A stretch of DNA of 64,000 nt from DAOTXS01 sp034435055 (GTDB taxonomy: Bacteria > Chloroflexota > Anaerolineae > UBA4142): NCBI GenBank assembly GCA_034435055.1, contig DAOTXS010000097.1, positions 77,882 to 141,881 of the forward strand, given 5' to 3'. The position numbers and the translations under genes are program-made. The notes beneath the pieces are model-generated. The model did not search any database and was not told the origin of the DNA. It saw only the letters and a list, made by a program, of their open reading frames with translations. Positions 35,312-43,501 of the stretch are shown here, in pieces. How positions within the stretch are numbered: the stretch's first letter is position 1; the number at the start of each line of letters is the position of its first letter.

Positions 35312-36155
35312 AGCCAAAGCATCCGTACGGATTTATCGTGTAACCGAAAAAAGCCGCCAAGCCGTCGACGGGGTCATCATTGGCGAGAGTCAATGTGGAT
35401 TGTTTGTCAACGGCATCGAAGTGGTTACGTTCATGGCGACGGTGCGCAATTTGCATCACCTCGCGCTCGGTTTTCTCGCATCGGAAAAATTGATTAGTGG
35501 CTTGAATGACGTTGCATCGATTCGCGTTCACGAGGCGGCAGATCAAGTGTATTGGTACATTCCATCGTTGGGTGTCAACGAAGTTCGACACATCGCGCCG
35601 TGCGAAGGCGGCGTGGGCGCAATCGAAGTGCGTCTCACGCACAATGCTTTTCGCCTGCCGCCGCATCGTACGTTGACGAGTGGCTGCGGCGGCGGTGTAA
35701 CATTCGACGATTTGTCGCAAGCGCAAACGCCGCTCGATTCCAACCGCACAATCCGCGCCGCGCAGATTTTTGCGATGATGCGCGAGTTGAATCATCGCGC
35801 CACGTTGTACCGCGAATGTCGCGGCGTGCATACTTCTGCGCTTACCGACGGCGCGCAGTTGCTTGCGCTCGCCGAAGATGTGGGGCGCCACAACACACTC
35901 GACAAGATTCGCGGCGATTGCATGATGCGTGGCGTGAACACGCACGATACGATGCTCATTACCACCGGACGCATTTCATCGGAGATGATCACCAAAGCCG
36001 CCAAGATGCGCGTGCCGATTGTCGTTTCGCGCACCTCGCCGACGCATTTGGCGATGCAATTGGCGCGCGCGTGGAATATCGCGCTGGTTGGTTATGCGCG
36101 TGGCGGCGAGATGCAAGTGTATACCGGGATTGAAAGAATTATTGTAGACGGATGA
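35304..36155 (+). CDS. fdhD: FdhD sulfurtransferase for molybdenum/tungsten enzymes
   Basis: This 283-residue FdhD/NarQ protein transfers sulfur to the bis-MGD cofactor of formate dehydrogenases. LGFLASEKLI and LTSGCGGGVTF are seen (one Cys where E. coli has CxxC), and the C-terminal half has GVHTSAL, AEDVGRHNTLDK and TTGRISSEM. No formate dehydrogenase lies in the window, so a target elsewhere, or cofactor sulfuration for the AOR locus nearby, is possible. Its stop lies at the edge of a palindromic repeat. Confidence 0.9.
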   Translation: MFEAKASVRIYRVTEKSRQAVDGVIIGESQCGLFVNGIEVVTFMATVRNLHHLALGFLASEKLISGLNDVASIRVHEAADQVYWYIPSLGVNEVRHIAPCEGGVGAIEVRLTHNAFRLPPHRTLTSGCGGGVTFDDLSQAQTPLDSNRTIRAAQIFAMMRELNHRATLYRECRGVHTSALTDGAQLLALAEDVGRHNTLDKIRGDCMMRGVNTHDTMLITTGRISSEMITKAAKMRVPIVVSRTSPTHLAMQLARAWNIALVGYARGGEMQVYTGIERIIVDG

Positions 36156-36206
36156 CCGGAGACGGAAGACCGGGCATAACGGTCATCCGTCGCCGGTCTT
36201 CGGTCG
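36147..36206. repeat. GACGGA/TCCGTC palindrome between fdhD and moeA
   Basis: GACGGATGACCGGAGACGG is followed by CATCCGTCGCCGGTCTTCGG. It includes the fdhD stop codon and is a diverged relative of the GACGAA palindromes in and around hypF. Confidence 0.6.
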
Positions 36207-36220
36207 AAAGAGGTTTTTGA

Positions 36221-37483
36221 ATGATTTCAGTTGAAGAAGCCTTGGCGTACATTCTCAAACATTTTCAACCGCTCGAACCTGAACGTGTGTCATTACTTGA
36301 ATCGTTGGATCGCGTCTTGACTGAAGATATTGTGTCGGACATTAATGTGCCGCCGTTTGCCAATTCCGCGATGGACGGCTACGCAGTCCGCGCAGAAGAT
36401 GTTGCGAACGCAACCACAGAAAATCCGATTCGCTTGCGTGTCATCGGCGAGGTGGCGGCGGGGTACACTTCGCAACTCAAAGTTGAGCCCGGCACGGCAA
36501 TGCGGATTATGACTGGCGCGCCGATGCCGGCGGGGTCGGACGCGGTGGTGCGATTCGAAGAAACTTCGGAAGGCACGGCGGCAAAGGGTGAAGGAAAAAA
36601 ACGTGAGCAAGTCTCGATTTTGAAATCGGTCAAGCGCGGCGATAATATGCGTAACGCCGGCGAAGATGTTCGCATCGGCGAAGTTGTTTTTCCAAAAGGC
36701 ACAGTTGTGCGCGCGGCGGAGATTGGCGTGATGGCGTCGTTGGGCAAAAAATTCGTGAATGTGCATCGACGTCCGCGCGTGGCGATTCTAGCGACCGGTG
36801 ATGAACTTGTCGCTATCGATGAGCCGATTACGCCGGGCAAGATTCGCAACTCGAACGAGTACTCGAACGCGGCGGCGGTTCTCAAAGCCGGCGGCATTCC
36901 GATTCAACTCGGCATCGCCCGCGACAACATCGACGACTTGACATCAAAAATCCGTGCGGGACTGGACGCCAATGTCGATTTGTTTCTCACGAGCGCGGGT
37001 GTCTCCGTCGGCGATTACGATATCGTCAAAGAGGTGTTGAACGCGGAAGGCGAAATGCACTTTTGGCAAGTGCGAATGAAGCCGGGCAAACCATTGGCGT
37101 TTGGCATCTTGCGCGCGCGCAGCGAAAAGAATGTGCCATTGCTTGGCTTGCCCGGCAATCCGGTCAGCGCGATGATTTCGTTTGAAGTGTTTGCGCGCCG
37201 CGCGATTTTGACGATGCTTGGCAAAACAAAATTCGATCGTCCGACGGTGCGCGCCGAGTTGCTCGAAGATATCAAGAACGATGCGCAACGGCGCAACTTT
37301 ATTCGCGTTGTCGTCGAGAAACGCGGCAGTGGTTACGTTGCTCGTTCCACCGGCGAACAAGGTTCCGGCATTCTCACTTCGGTCGCGCGCGCGAACGGCT
37401 TGGTGGTCGTGTCGGAAGATGTGCCGTACGTTCGCAAAGGTGAGACGGTCGAGGTGCAGATGCTCGATATGCCAGAATGGTGA
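36221..37483 (+). CDS. moeA: Molybdopterin molybdenumtransferase MoeA
   Basis: This 420-residue MoeA inserts molybdate (or tungstate) into molybdopterin-AMP. The domains show PPFANSAMDGYAVR, RIMTGAPMPAGSDAVV, LATGDELV, TSAGVSVGDYD, KPGKPLAFG and LGLPGNPVSAM. A short basic insertion (EGKKREQ) lies near residue 125. It ends just before the promoter of the sensor kinase, and it belongs with mobA and fdhD as the local cofactor supply. Confidence 0.93.
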   Translation: MISVEEALAYILKHFQPLEPERVSLLESLDRVLTEDIVSDINVPPFANSAMDGYAVRAEDVANATTENPIRLRVIGEVAAGYTSQLKVEPGTAMRIMTGAPMPAGSDAVVRFEETSEGTAAKGEGKKREQVSILKSVKRGDNMRNAGEDVRIGEVVFPKGTVVRAAEIGVMASLGKKFVNVHRRPRVAILATGDELVAIDEPITPGKIRNSNEYSNAAAVLKAGGIPIQLGIARDNIDDLTSKIRAGLDANVDLFLTSAGVSVGDYDIVKEVLNAEGEMHFWQVRMKPGKPLAFGILRARSEKNVPLLGLPGNPVSAMISFEVFARRAILTMLGKTKFDRPTVRAELLEDIKNDAQRRNFIRVVVEKRGSGYVARSTGEQGSGILTSVARANGLVVVSEDVPYVRKGETVEVQMLDMPEW

Positions 37484-37492
37484 ACCAAAGTT

Positions 37493-37521
37493 TTGACTTT
37501 TCGGATGCATCGCAATATAAT
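37493..37521 (+). promoter_or_regulatory. strong promoter of the AOR-locus kinase gene
   Basis: TTGACT, 17 bp, TATAAT. It lies 10 nt after the moeA stop; the transcript would start near 37528 and have a ~130-nt leader. Confidence 0.85.
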
Positions 37522-37542
37522 AAATACGGATTATCAATATGA

Positions 37543-37607
37543 GCGACGATGCTTATAACCTAGTCCGGGGGTCGTGATCGCCTCTCTCGAAAGTTGGGAG
37601 AGGTTTT
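37543..37607 (+). promoter_or_regulatory. structured leader with terminator hairpin before the kinase gene
   Basis: GCGACGA can pair with the segment TCGTGATCGC. It is followed by CCTCTCTC / GGGAGAGG (7-nt loop) and TTTTTGC. A terminator 50 nt before the ATG and downstream of the promoter suggests attenuation. No known riboswitch was recognised. Confidence 0.5.
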
Positions 37608-37657
37608 TGCTTTCTATTCTTTGGCATGGTATTTGTTCGATTACTCGGCAAATCGAT

Positions 37658-39190
37658 ATGCTTTACTTGATCACTCGTTACGTTGACAAATTTCGCCATT
37701 GGCAAGCGTCTTTCAATTGGGGTTTGCGTTTCAAGCTCGTCCTCTTAATTGCCATTGTATCCTTCTTCAGTGTTCTGGCTTCGTCCGCGTTAATTCTCAC
37801 ACTCCAAAAACAACAACTTGAAGATAGTGCCATGCAATCGACTACACGATTGAGCGATGCGATCAATGCGAGTTTGGAGCAGGCAATGCTTCGCGACGAT
37901 CGTCCGATGATTAGGCAGATTGTTCAGACATTGGTGGACAAACAGAACGTTGAGCACATTCGAATTTTGGACAGACAGGGAATTGTGCATATTAGTTCTC
38001 AGCCAACCGAAGTTGGCGTGCGGTTCGATTATTCTCAGGCGTTATGCCAATTTTGCCATACCGACGGCACGCGCCCTAGCAATCAAACAACGATGACTGA
38101 AATGAGCGATGGACGTACCGCTTTGCTCAATGTTACGATGATCTACAATCAACCGCAATGCCAGAGTTGCCATGACGCTCAACGTCGCATTCTTGGGTTG
38201 ACAATGATCGAGATGTCATTGGGCGATTTGAATAATCAGGTGGCGTCGGGTTTTTGGCGGATTGTACTGTCATCGTTGGTATCGCTGGCTTTGTTGATCG
38301 TCCTAATGATTATTGCCTTGCGAAAATTGATTATCAAACCGATCGACGAATTGACGCGCGGGATGACGGAGATTCGTGCGGGTAATCTTGATTGCGCGCT
38401 TCAAGTTTCAACGCGCGATGAATTTGGCAAGTTAGCTGACACCTTCGACGATATGCGCCGGCAATTAAAGTCGTCGCGCAGTGAAAACGTTGAACTGTAC
38501 AAGCGGGTGCGCTCGCTGGCAATCTTGGAAGAGCGCGACCGTTTGGCGCGCGAGATGCACGACAATCTGGCGCAGATGCTTGGCTACATCAATTTCAAAC
38601 TAGCGGTTACTGACGAGCTACTGGCCAAACCAGAACTCGCGCAAGCGCGTGCCAACCTGATCGAAATTAAGCGAGTTGCCAAAGAAGCATTCACCGATGT
38701 GCGCGAGGCGATTTTCAATCTTCGTCAAACAGCGCCGATTGGAGACGGGTTGATTTCGATGTTGCGAGGGTATCTGGACGAATACCAAGCGCATTATGGC
38801 ATTGAGACGGATTTTTGGATCGAGGATCTACGATTGGTGGAGTTTCCCGAGGAAGTTCAGTTGCAAATAAATCGGATCGTTCAAGAGGCACTGACGAATG
38901 TGCGCAAGCACGCACGCGCCAGCCGGGTGTCGGTTCGGATCGAGCACGTGGATCATCATGTTCAAATCGGAATTGGTGATAACGGCACTGGATTTGACGC
39001 GATCAAATTGAGCCAAGACGGTGTGCAACATTACGGCTTGCAAATTATGCGCGAACGTGCGGCGAGTGTGGGTGGTGATTTGGAAATAAATTCTCAGCCC
39101 GGCGCCGGCACGCGCATCATTCTGCGAGTTCCACTTTATCCGGTATTTGAGGACCCTCATGAAAATATTACGCGTACTATTAGCGGATGA
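37658..39190 (+). CDS. Sensor histidine kinase with two c-type haem motifs (NarX/LuxR-linked type)
   Basis: This 510-residue membrane kinase has TM1 at ~24-46, an extracytoplasmic domain with two CxxCH motifs (C130/C133/H134 and C168/C171/H172), and TM2 at ~203-222. HAMP (~223-275) precedes a HisKA_3 dimerisation domain with phospho-acceptor His301 (LAREMHDNLAQML) and an HATPase (QEALTNVRKHA, IGDNGTGFD). Covalent haems would let it sense redox state, NO, CO or O2 outside the cell membrane. ATG 37658 has no clear ribosome site; the frame opens earlier in the leader. It overlaps the regulator by 32 nt. Confidence 0.88.
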   Translation: MLYLITRYVDKFRHWQASFNWGLRFKLVLLIAIVSFFSVLASSALILTLQKQQLEDSAMQSTTRLSDAINASLEQAMLRDDRPMIRQIVQTLVDKQNVEHIRILDRQGIVHISSQPTEVGVRFDYSQALCQFCHTDGTRPSNQTTMTEMSDGRTALLNVTMIYNQPQCQSCHDAQRRILGLTMIEMSLGDLNNQVASGFWRIVLSSLVSLALLIVLMIIALRKLIIKPIDELTRGMTEIRAGNLDCALQVSTRDEFGKLADTFDDMRRQLKSSRSENVELYKRVRSLAILEERDRLAREMHDNLAQMLGYINFKLAVTDELLAKPELAQARANLIEIKRVAKEAFTDVREAIFNLRQTAPIGDGLISMLRGYLDEYQAHYGIETDFWIEDLRLVEFPEEVQLQINRIVQEALTNVRKHARASRVSVRIEHVDHHVQIGIGDNGTGFDAIKLSQDGVQHYGLQIMRERAASVGGDLEINSQPGAGTRIILRVPLYPVFEDPHENITRTISG

Positions 39191-39821
39191 TCACGTCTTG
39201 TTCCGCAAAGGCGTCGCCGCGGTGTTGGCTTCTCGCCCCGATTTGAAAGTGGTTGGTGAGGCGGGCAATGGTGCGGAGGCGTGCGAACGGGCGCTTGAAC
39301 ACGTGCCGGACGTCATCTTGATGGATGTCAATATGCCAGAAATGACCGGGCTGGAGGCGGTCAAGCGTATCAAGGCAGAAATGCCGCATGTGCGGATCAT
39401 TATGCTCACCGTTTCGGATAATGATCGTGATTTATTTACGGCGATTAAGAATGGTGCAGATGGCTATCTCCTGAAAAACCTCGAACCGGGAGAACTTTTC
39501 GAAATGTTGGATTGTTTGCGTCGTGGCGAAGCACCGGTTTCGGGAAATTTGGCGGTGAAAATTCTGAATGAGTTCCGTCAACCCAGTAAAAGTATCGAGC
39601 CCACCGGCACGCGGAATGGATTATCGGCACGAGAGGTTGAGGTGCTGGAGTTGATCGTGCAAGGCAAGACAAACAAAGAGATCGCGGCGGCGTTGTCGAT
39701 TGCCGAAGACACAGTCAAGATTCACTTGCGCAATATTCTCGAAAAACTGCATTTGCACAATCGGATTCAAGCCGCCGTCTACGCCGTGCGGCAAGGATTG
39801 GTGTCCGAGACAGGCAAGTAA
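39159..39821 (+). CDS. NarL/FixJ-type response regulator
   Basis: This 220-residue regulator has receiver acidic residues D10/D11 and phospho-acceptor D56 (VILMDVNMP), with Thr and Lys in IMLTVSD and LLKNL. A LuxR-type helix-turn-helix lies at ~155-205 (LSAREVEVLELIVQGKTNKE). It pairs with the kinase gene that overlaps its start. ATG 39159 is preferred over a TTG at 39147 because GAGG lies upstream. Likely targets are the promoter(s) at 37493 and ~39938 of the same locus. Confidence 0.9.
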   Translation: MKILRVLLADDHVLFRKGVAAVLASRPDLKVVGEAGNGAEACERALEHVPDVILMDVNMPEMTGLEAVKRIKAEMPHVRIIMLTVSDNDRDLFTAIKNGADGYLLKNLEPGELFEMLDCLRRGEAPVSGNLAVKILNEFRQPSKSIEPTGTRNGLSAREVEVLELIVQGKTNKEIAAALSIAEDTVKIHLRNILEKLHLHNRIQAAVYAVRQGLVSETGK

Positions 39822-39858
39822 TCCAATTGGGTGATCGAGAAAGTGAGCAGGATAACTC

Positions 39859-39898
39859 AACCGGGCTATTGGAAAAATAGCCCGGTTTTTTATTTTTA
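39859..39898 (+). terminator. intrinsic terminator after the two-component genes
   Basis: The 12-bp stem AACCGGGCTATT / AATAGCCCGGTT with loop GGAAA is followed by TTTTTATTTTT. Confidence 0.92.
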
Positions 39899-39937
39899 AT
39901 CGCTGGGTAGAGTATAGGCAAATAAGTTAGGTTGATG

Positions 39938-40060
39938 GATAATTAAGACAGAGTTGATTCGCAGGTGAATATCCGCCTCGGGTATTTGCCCGGGGACGAG
40001 GGTCAAGTTCCCCGGCATTGCTTAATTGCGATGTCGGGGGACTGCTTCGTTTTCGTTTTT
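39938..40060 (+). promoter_or_regulatory. leader RNA with mutually exclusive hairpins (attenuator or riboswitch) before the AOR genes
   Basis: After a weak promoter (TAGGCA, 17 bp, GATAAT at 39938-39943) the leader folds two ways. TGCCCGGGGA (39987-39996) pairs with TTCCCCGGCA (40008-40017). Alternatively CCCCGGCATTGC (40010-40021) pairs with GCGATGTCGGGG (40028-40039), followed by a T-rich tail to 40060. The second is a terminator and the first disrupts it. CCTCGGG / CCCGGGG at 39977-39995 may be a third competitor. Confidence 0.65.
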
Positions 40061-40083
40061 TGCGTATGGGCGATGGTAATCGT

Positions 40084-40566
40084 ATGAAGCGAATCTTTAT
40101 GTTCTCGACTCACCCGCTCTTTAGCCAAGGTGTTGAGACCTTGTTGTGCCAGAATAGCCAAGTGGAATTTGTGGGGCGCGAGTCGGATATAGAAAAGGCA
40201 ATCGAACGAATCCAACTGCTCCATCCGGACATTGTGATTGTGGATCACGAATCGGCTTTATGTGTGCAAGCGCCGGCTTTGCTCCGAATCTTGGGTGACG
40301 GCACCGGTCCCAAGATCATTGGACTGAATCTATTGACCAACACGATGTGTATTTATCGCGGCGAGCAGAAATCAGCGTATCGAGTGGAAGACCTTTTGCA
40401 AGCAATCGAAAATGAATCGAGCAGACCTGAAACAGTTGGCGGCACGGAGAAATCGATGTGCGCCGGTGTTGGAAAGGAGGATCCAAAAATCGGACGGGTT
40501 CAACGGTTGGTCGAACGAGAAAATGAGTCAACAGAATCGGCACAGGAGGACGAAAATGAACGGTGA
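40084..40566 (+). CDS. receiver-like protein lacking the acidic pair (orphan regulator)
   Basis: This 160-residue protein has an N-terminal fold like a response-regulator receiver: RIFMFSTHPLFSQGVETLL, then PDIVIVDHES with Asp54 at the phospho-acceptor position. The two acidic metal ligands are replaced by Ser-Thr (FSTHP), so normal phosphorylation is doubtful. No output domain follows; the last ~45 residues are polar. It lies directly after the attenuator and overlaps the ferredoxin gene by 11 nt, so it may regulate the AOR genes by binding. An alternative ATG is at 40066. Confidence 0.65.
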   Translation: MKRIFMFSTHPLFSQGVETLLCQNSQVEFVGRESDIEKAIERIQLLHPDIVIVDHESALCVQAPALLRILGDGTGPKIIGLNLLTNTMCIYRGEQKSAYRVEDLLQAIENESSRPETVGGTEKSMCAGVGKEDPKIGRVQRLVERENESTESAQEDENER

Positions 40567-41305
40567 GAATGATGACCGCAAGTTAATTGCTTCGTTGTCC
40601 GACGCGGCACACAAACCAATCTCCCGCCGTGATTTTATCAAACTTGCCGGGATTGGGACGGTCGGACTGGTTATTCCACAAATTGTCTGTTTGCAGATGG
40701 CAGACGCCGCGCCAGCCGGTCAGGGTGCTGACCTTGCCCTGCCCAAAGGTATGGTAATCGGCGATCCAACGCGATGCACCGCTTGCCGGCGTTGCGAAAT
40801 CGCCTGCACGTCGTTCAACGATGGCAAGAATCAGCCGACGTTGGCGCGCGTCAAAGTTTCGCGCAATATGAATTTTGGCCCGGCTGGGGCGCAACAAGGT
40901 TTCTATCGCGGCGACGGACATTTCGGAAACTTTTTGCTCATTCAAGAAACTTGTCGTCAATGCCCGCATCCAGTTCCGTGTATGATGGCTTGTCCCAGCG
41001 GCGCAATCGAGGTTTCCGGGCCGGTCAATGCGCGTGTGATTAACGCGAGCAAATGCACGGGATGCCGTCAGTGTCAAGCCGCGTGTCCGTGGGATATGAC
41101 AGTGTTTGACGAGCAACTGAAGAAAGCCAGCAAGTGCCACTTGTGTAACGGCGAACCGGAATGTGTCAAGGCGTGCCCGAATAGTGCGTTGCGTTATGTG
41201 GCGTGGGTCGATCGAAGTAAGGACATTCCCAAGAAATGGGTTGTGCCGGCTTCCATTTCAACCCCGCCGAACGTTGCGAATACCTGTGGCACGTGTCACA
41301 AGTAG
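40556..41305 (+). CDS. ydhY: Tat-exported four-cluster ferredoxin of AOR (YdhY-like) with C-terminal CxxCH
   Basis: This 249-residue protein has a Tat signal (SRRDFIKLAGIG, residues 23-34). Sixteen cysteines sit in four groups: CTACRRCEIAC, CRQCPHPVPCMMACP, CTGCRQCQAACP and CHLCNGEPECVKACP, enough for four [4Fe-4S] clusters as in DMSO-reductase-type beta subunits. The very C-terminus is NTCGTCHK, a haem-c-type motif (C244, C247, H248) not expected in this family. AGGAGG precedes the ATG. E. coli YdhY is the nearest known relative. It should pass electrons from or to the AOR encoded next. Confidence 0.85.
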   Translation: MNGENDDRKLIASLSDAAHKPISRRDFIKLAGIGTVGLVIPQIVCLQMADAAPAGQGADLALPKGMVIGDPTRCTACRRCEIACTSFNDGKNQPTLARVKVSRNMNFGPAGAQQGFYRGDGHFGNFLLIQETCRQCPHPVPCMMACPSGAIEVSGPVNARVINASKCTGCRQCQAACPWDMTVFDEQLKKASKCHLCNGEPECVKACPNSALRYVAWVDRSKDIPKKWVVPASISTPPNVANTCGTCHK

Positions 41306-41349
41306 CCGCTTTGGGCTAGAAAAAACTAGAGTTACAACGGAGGTTACAA

Positions 41350-43425
41350 ATGCCAGGAGGATATACCGGCAAGATTCTTCGAATTGACTTGTCGACCGGC
41401 AAGGTTACTTCGGAGGATACTTCCAAATACAAAGACTTTCTTGGGGGCACTGGGCTGGGCTATAAAATTCTATGGGACGAAGTCAAGCCCGGCACCAAAG
41501 CGTGGGACCCTGAGAATCGCATTATCTTCGGCGTCGGACCGCTGACCGGATCCGGTTCGCCGCTTTCCGGTCGCGTTTCCATCACCTCGCTGTGGCCCGT
41601 CCACATCAATGAATTACCCGGCACCGGACATATGGGTGGTCATTGGGGTGCGGAACTGAAATTCGCCGGCTGGGATTCGCTAATCGTTCAAGGGAAAGCC
41701 GCCAAACCGGTGTGGATTTACATCAAAGACGATAAGGTGGAAATCCGCGATGCCAAGAATCTGTGGGGCAATGGGATTTTCCGCGCAACCGAAGAAATCT
41801 GCAACGAAGTTGGGTCAGATACGCAGGTTGCCGCGATTGGTCAAGCCGGCGAGAATCTCGTCCGACTTTCGTGCGTGTTGTGCAATCGTTCGCACTCGGC
41901 GGGCGGCGTCGGCAGTATTCTCGGTTCCAAGAACTTGAAAGCGATTGCTGTCAAAGGTTCCGGCTCGGTGGCGATTGCCGCTGACAAAAAGGCGTGGAAA
42001 GATTTGACCTACGAATATCTTTCCTTGCTTGGTGCGAATAATCAAGGCGTCGTGCCGCGCACGCCGCAACCGTGGGCAGAGTATTACGGAAATACTCGCT
42101 GGACGGCGCGCAAAGGTTTGTACTGGGGCGCGGCGAACCCGCCCATCGAAACCGGCGAATGTTCAGCCGATGATTTGAATCGCATCGGTTACCGGACGCA
42201 AAAGGGTGTCTTGGATCACGGCGAAGGTGTCGGTGAAAAATATCTCGTCCGAATGGGTGGTTGCTATTCCTGCCCGATTCGTTGCCATGCGTACACCTCG
42301 ATGCCGCAACTGGAAACCAAGTACGGCGTCTCGCGGTATCAAGGCAACACCTGTACCGGCAATTCGTTCGGTAGCAGTTTCTTTAATCTGCCGAGTGGAT
42401 CTGAGCTGAGAATGGAAGCATCGCAACTGGGCAGTGCCTTGGCAGATGACTATGGACTGTGGAGCGACTACGGACAATGGCCCCGCGACTTTGTCTATTT
42501 GTACAGAAACAGTTTTCTTAAGGCAAAGCTTCCGGCGGCAGAATACAACAGTATTCCCTGGCAAAAGCTGGAGAATGGTGATCCCTCATTCCTGCAAGAC
42601 CTTTTCCGACGCATTGCCTTTAAAGAGGGTGAACTGGGCAAAACATTTGCGGAAGGTCCTGCGCGCGTGGCGAAAAAATGGCCCGAGTTAGCGGCGTGGC
42701 ATCAGACGTACGAATCGAGTTGTTGGAAAGATGATCATGCCAAGCACCACGAAGGCGGGCAGGTTGGCGCGTTGCTCAATATGTTGTACAATCGCGATGT
42801 GCAATGTCACACCCATTCCAACTTCCAAGGAAGTGGTTTACCGCTATCGCTGATGAAAGAAATCTCGGCGGAGCTGTTTGGTTCACCGGACGCGTTCGAT
42901 GCCTCCGGAAATAACACGCCGATGAACAAAGGCAAAGCGGTCTTCACCAAAATGTCGATTGTGTATCTCGAGTTGCACAACTCGCTGACCGCGTGCAACT
43001 GGACGCTTCCCACATGGACTTCGCCGCGCAAGGATCGCAAGTATCGCGGCGATGTTGAGATGGAAGCAAAAGTGTTGTCCGCGGTGACCGGCGAAAAGAT
43101 CAGCCGAGCGGATCTCGAAAAGACTGGTCTGCGCATCTTGACGTTGTTCCGCGCGCTCACCGCGTTGTATGCAAACGAAAAGAATATGCGCGTCAATCAC
43201 GATAAAATGAACGACTGGGTCTTTGACTATCCGGCTAGCGCCAAGCCCTTCACGCCGGGGGTTGCCAAGATGGACAAGGCAGACATCGAACTGGGCAAGG
43301 ATTTGCTCTACGCTGAACTTGGTTGGGACAAAGCAACCGGAATGCCGACCAAGGCGACGCTCGATAGTCTTGGCTTGGGGTACGTTGCCGACACACTTGC
43401 GAAAGCCGGTTTGTTGCCGGCTTGA
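41350..43425 (+). CDS. ydhV: Aldehyde ferredoxin oxidoreductase, YdhV type (Mo/W-bis-pterin)
   Basis: This 691-residue AOR-family enzyme matches E. coli YdhV along its length: GGYTGKILRIDL at the start, FGVGPLTGSGSPLSGR, MGGHWGAELKFAGWD, SRWTARKGL-like NTRWTARKGLYWGAA, and the ending AKAGLLPA. The Fe-S ligands are C-x2-C-x3-C in GGCYSCPIRC plus the Cys in GNTCTG. AOR enzymes oxidise aldehydes or reduce carboxylates with a tungsten or molybdenum bis-pterin cofactor; YdhV's physiological substrate is unknown. There is no signal peptide, while its ferredoxin is Tat-exported. GGAGG precedes the ATG. Confidence 0.93.
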   Translation: MPGGYTGKILRIDLSTGKVTSEDTSKYKDFLGGTGLGYKILWDEVKPGTKAWDPENRIIFGVGPLTGSGSPLSGRVSITSLWPVHINELPGTGHMGGHWGAELKFAGWDSLIVQGKAAKPVWIYIKDDKVEIRDAKNLWGNGIFRATEEICNEVGSDTQVAAIGQAGENLVRLSCVLCNRSHSAGGVGSILGSKNLKAIAVKGSGSVAIAADKKAWKDLTYEYLSLLGANNQGVVPRTPQPWAEYYGNTRWTARKGLYWGAANPPIETGECSADDLNRIGYRTQKGVLDHGEGVGEKYLVRMGGCYSCPIRCHAYTSMPQLETKYGVSRYQGNTCTGNSFGSSFFNLPSGSELRMEASQLGSALADDYGLWSDYGQWPRDFVYLYRNSFLKAKLPAAEYNSIPWQKLENGDPSFLQDLFRRIAFKEGELGKTFAEGPARVAKKWPELAAWHQTYESSCWKDDHAKHHEGGQVGALLNMLYNRDVQCHTHSNFQGSGLPLSLMKEISAELFGSPDAFDASGNNTPMNKGKAVFTKMSIVYLELHNSLTACNWTLPTWTSPRKDRKYRGDVEMEAKVLSAVTGEKISRADLEKTGLRILTLFRALTALYANEKNMRVNHDKMNDWVFDYPASAKPFTPGVAKMDKADIELGKDLLYAELGWDKATGMPTKATLDSLGLGYVADTLAKAGLLPA

Positions 43426-43442
43426 TGATCGACAGTTCGAAG

Positions 43443-43471
43443 TGCTGGGCTGAGAATTTTTCAGCCCAGCA
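43443..43471 (+). promoter_or_regulatory. intercistronic hairpin between AOR and the repeat protein
   Basis: A perfect 11-bp stem TGCTGGGCTGA / TCAGCCCAGCA with an AT-rich loop and no T-tract; probably mRNA stabilisation or processing. Confidence 0.6.
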
Positions 43472-43501
43472 AGTAATTCCAAGATGAACGTGAGGGTTGA
43501 A

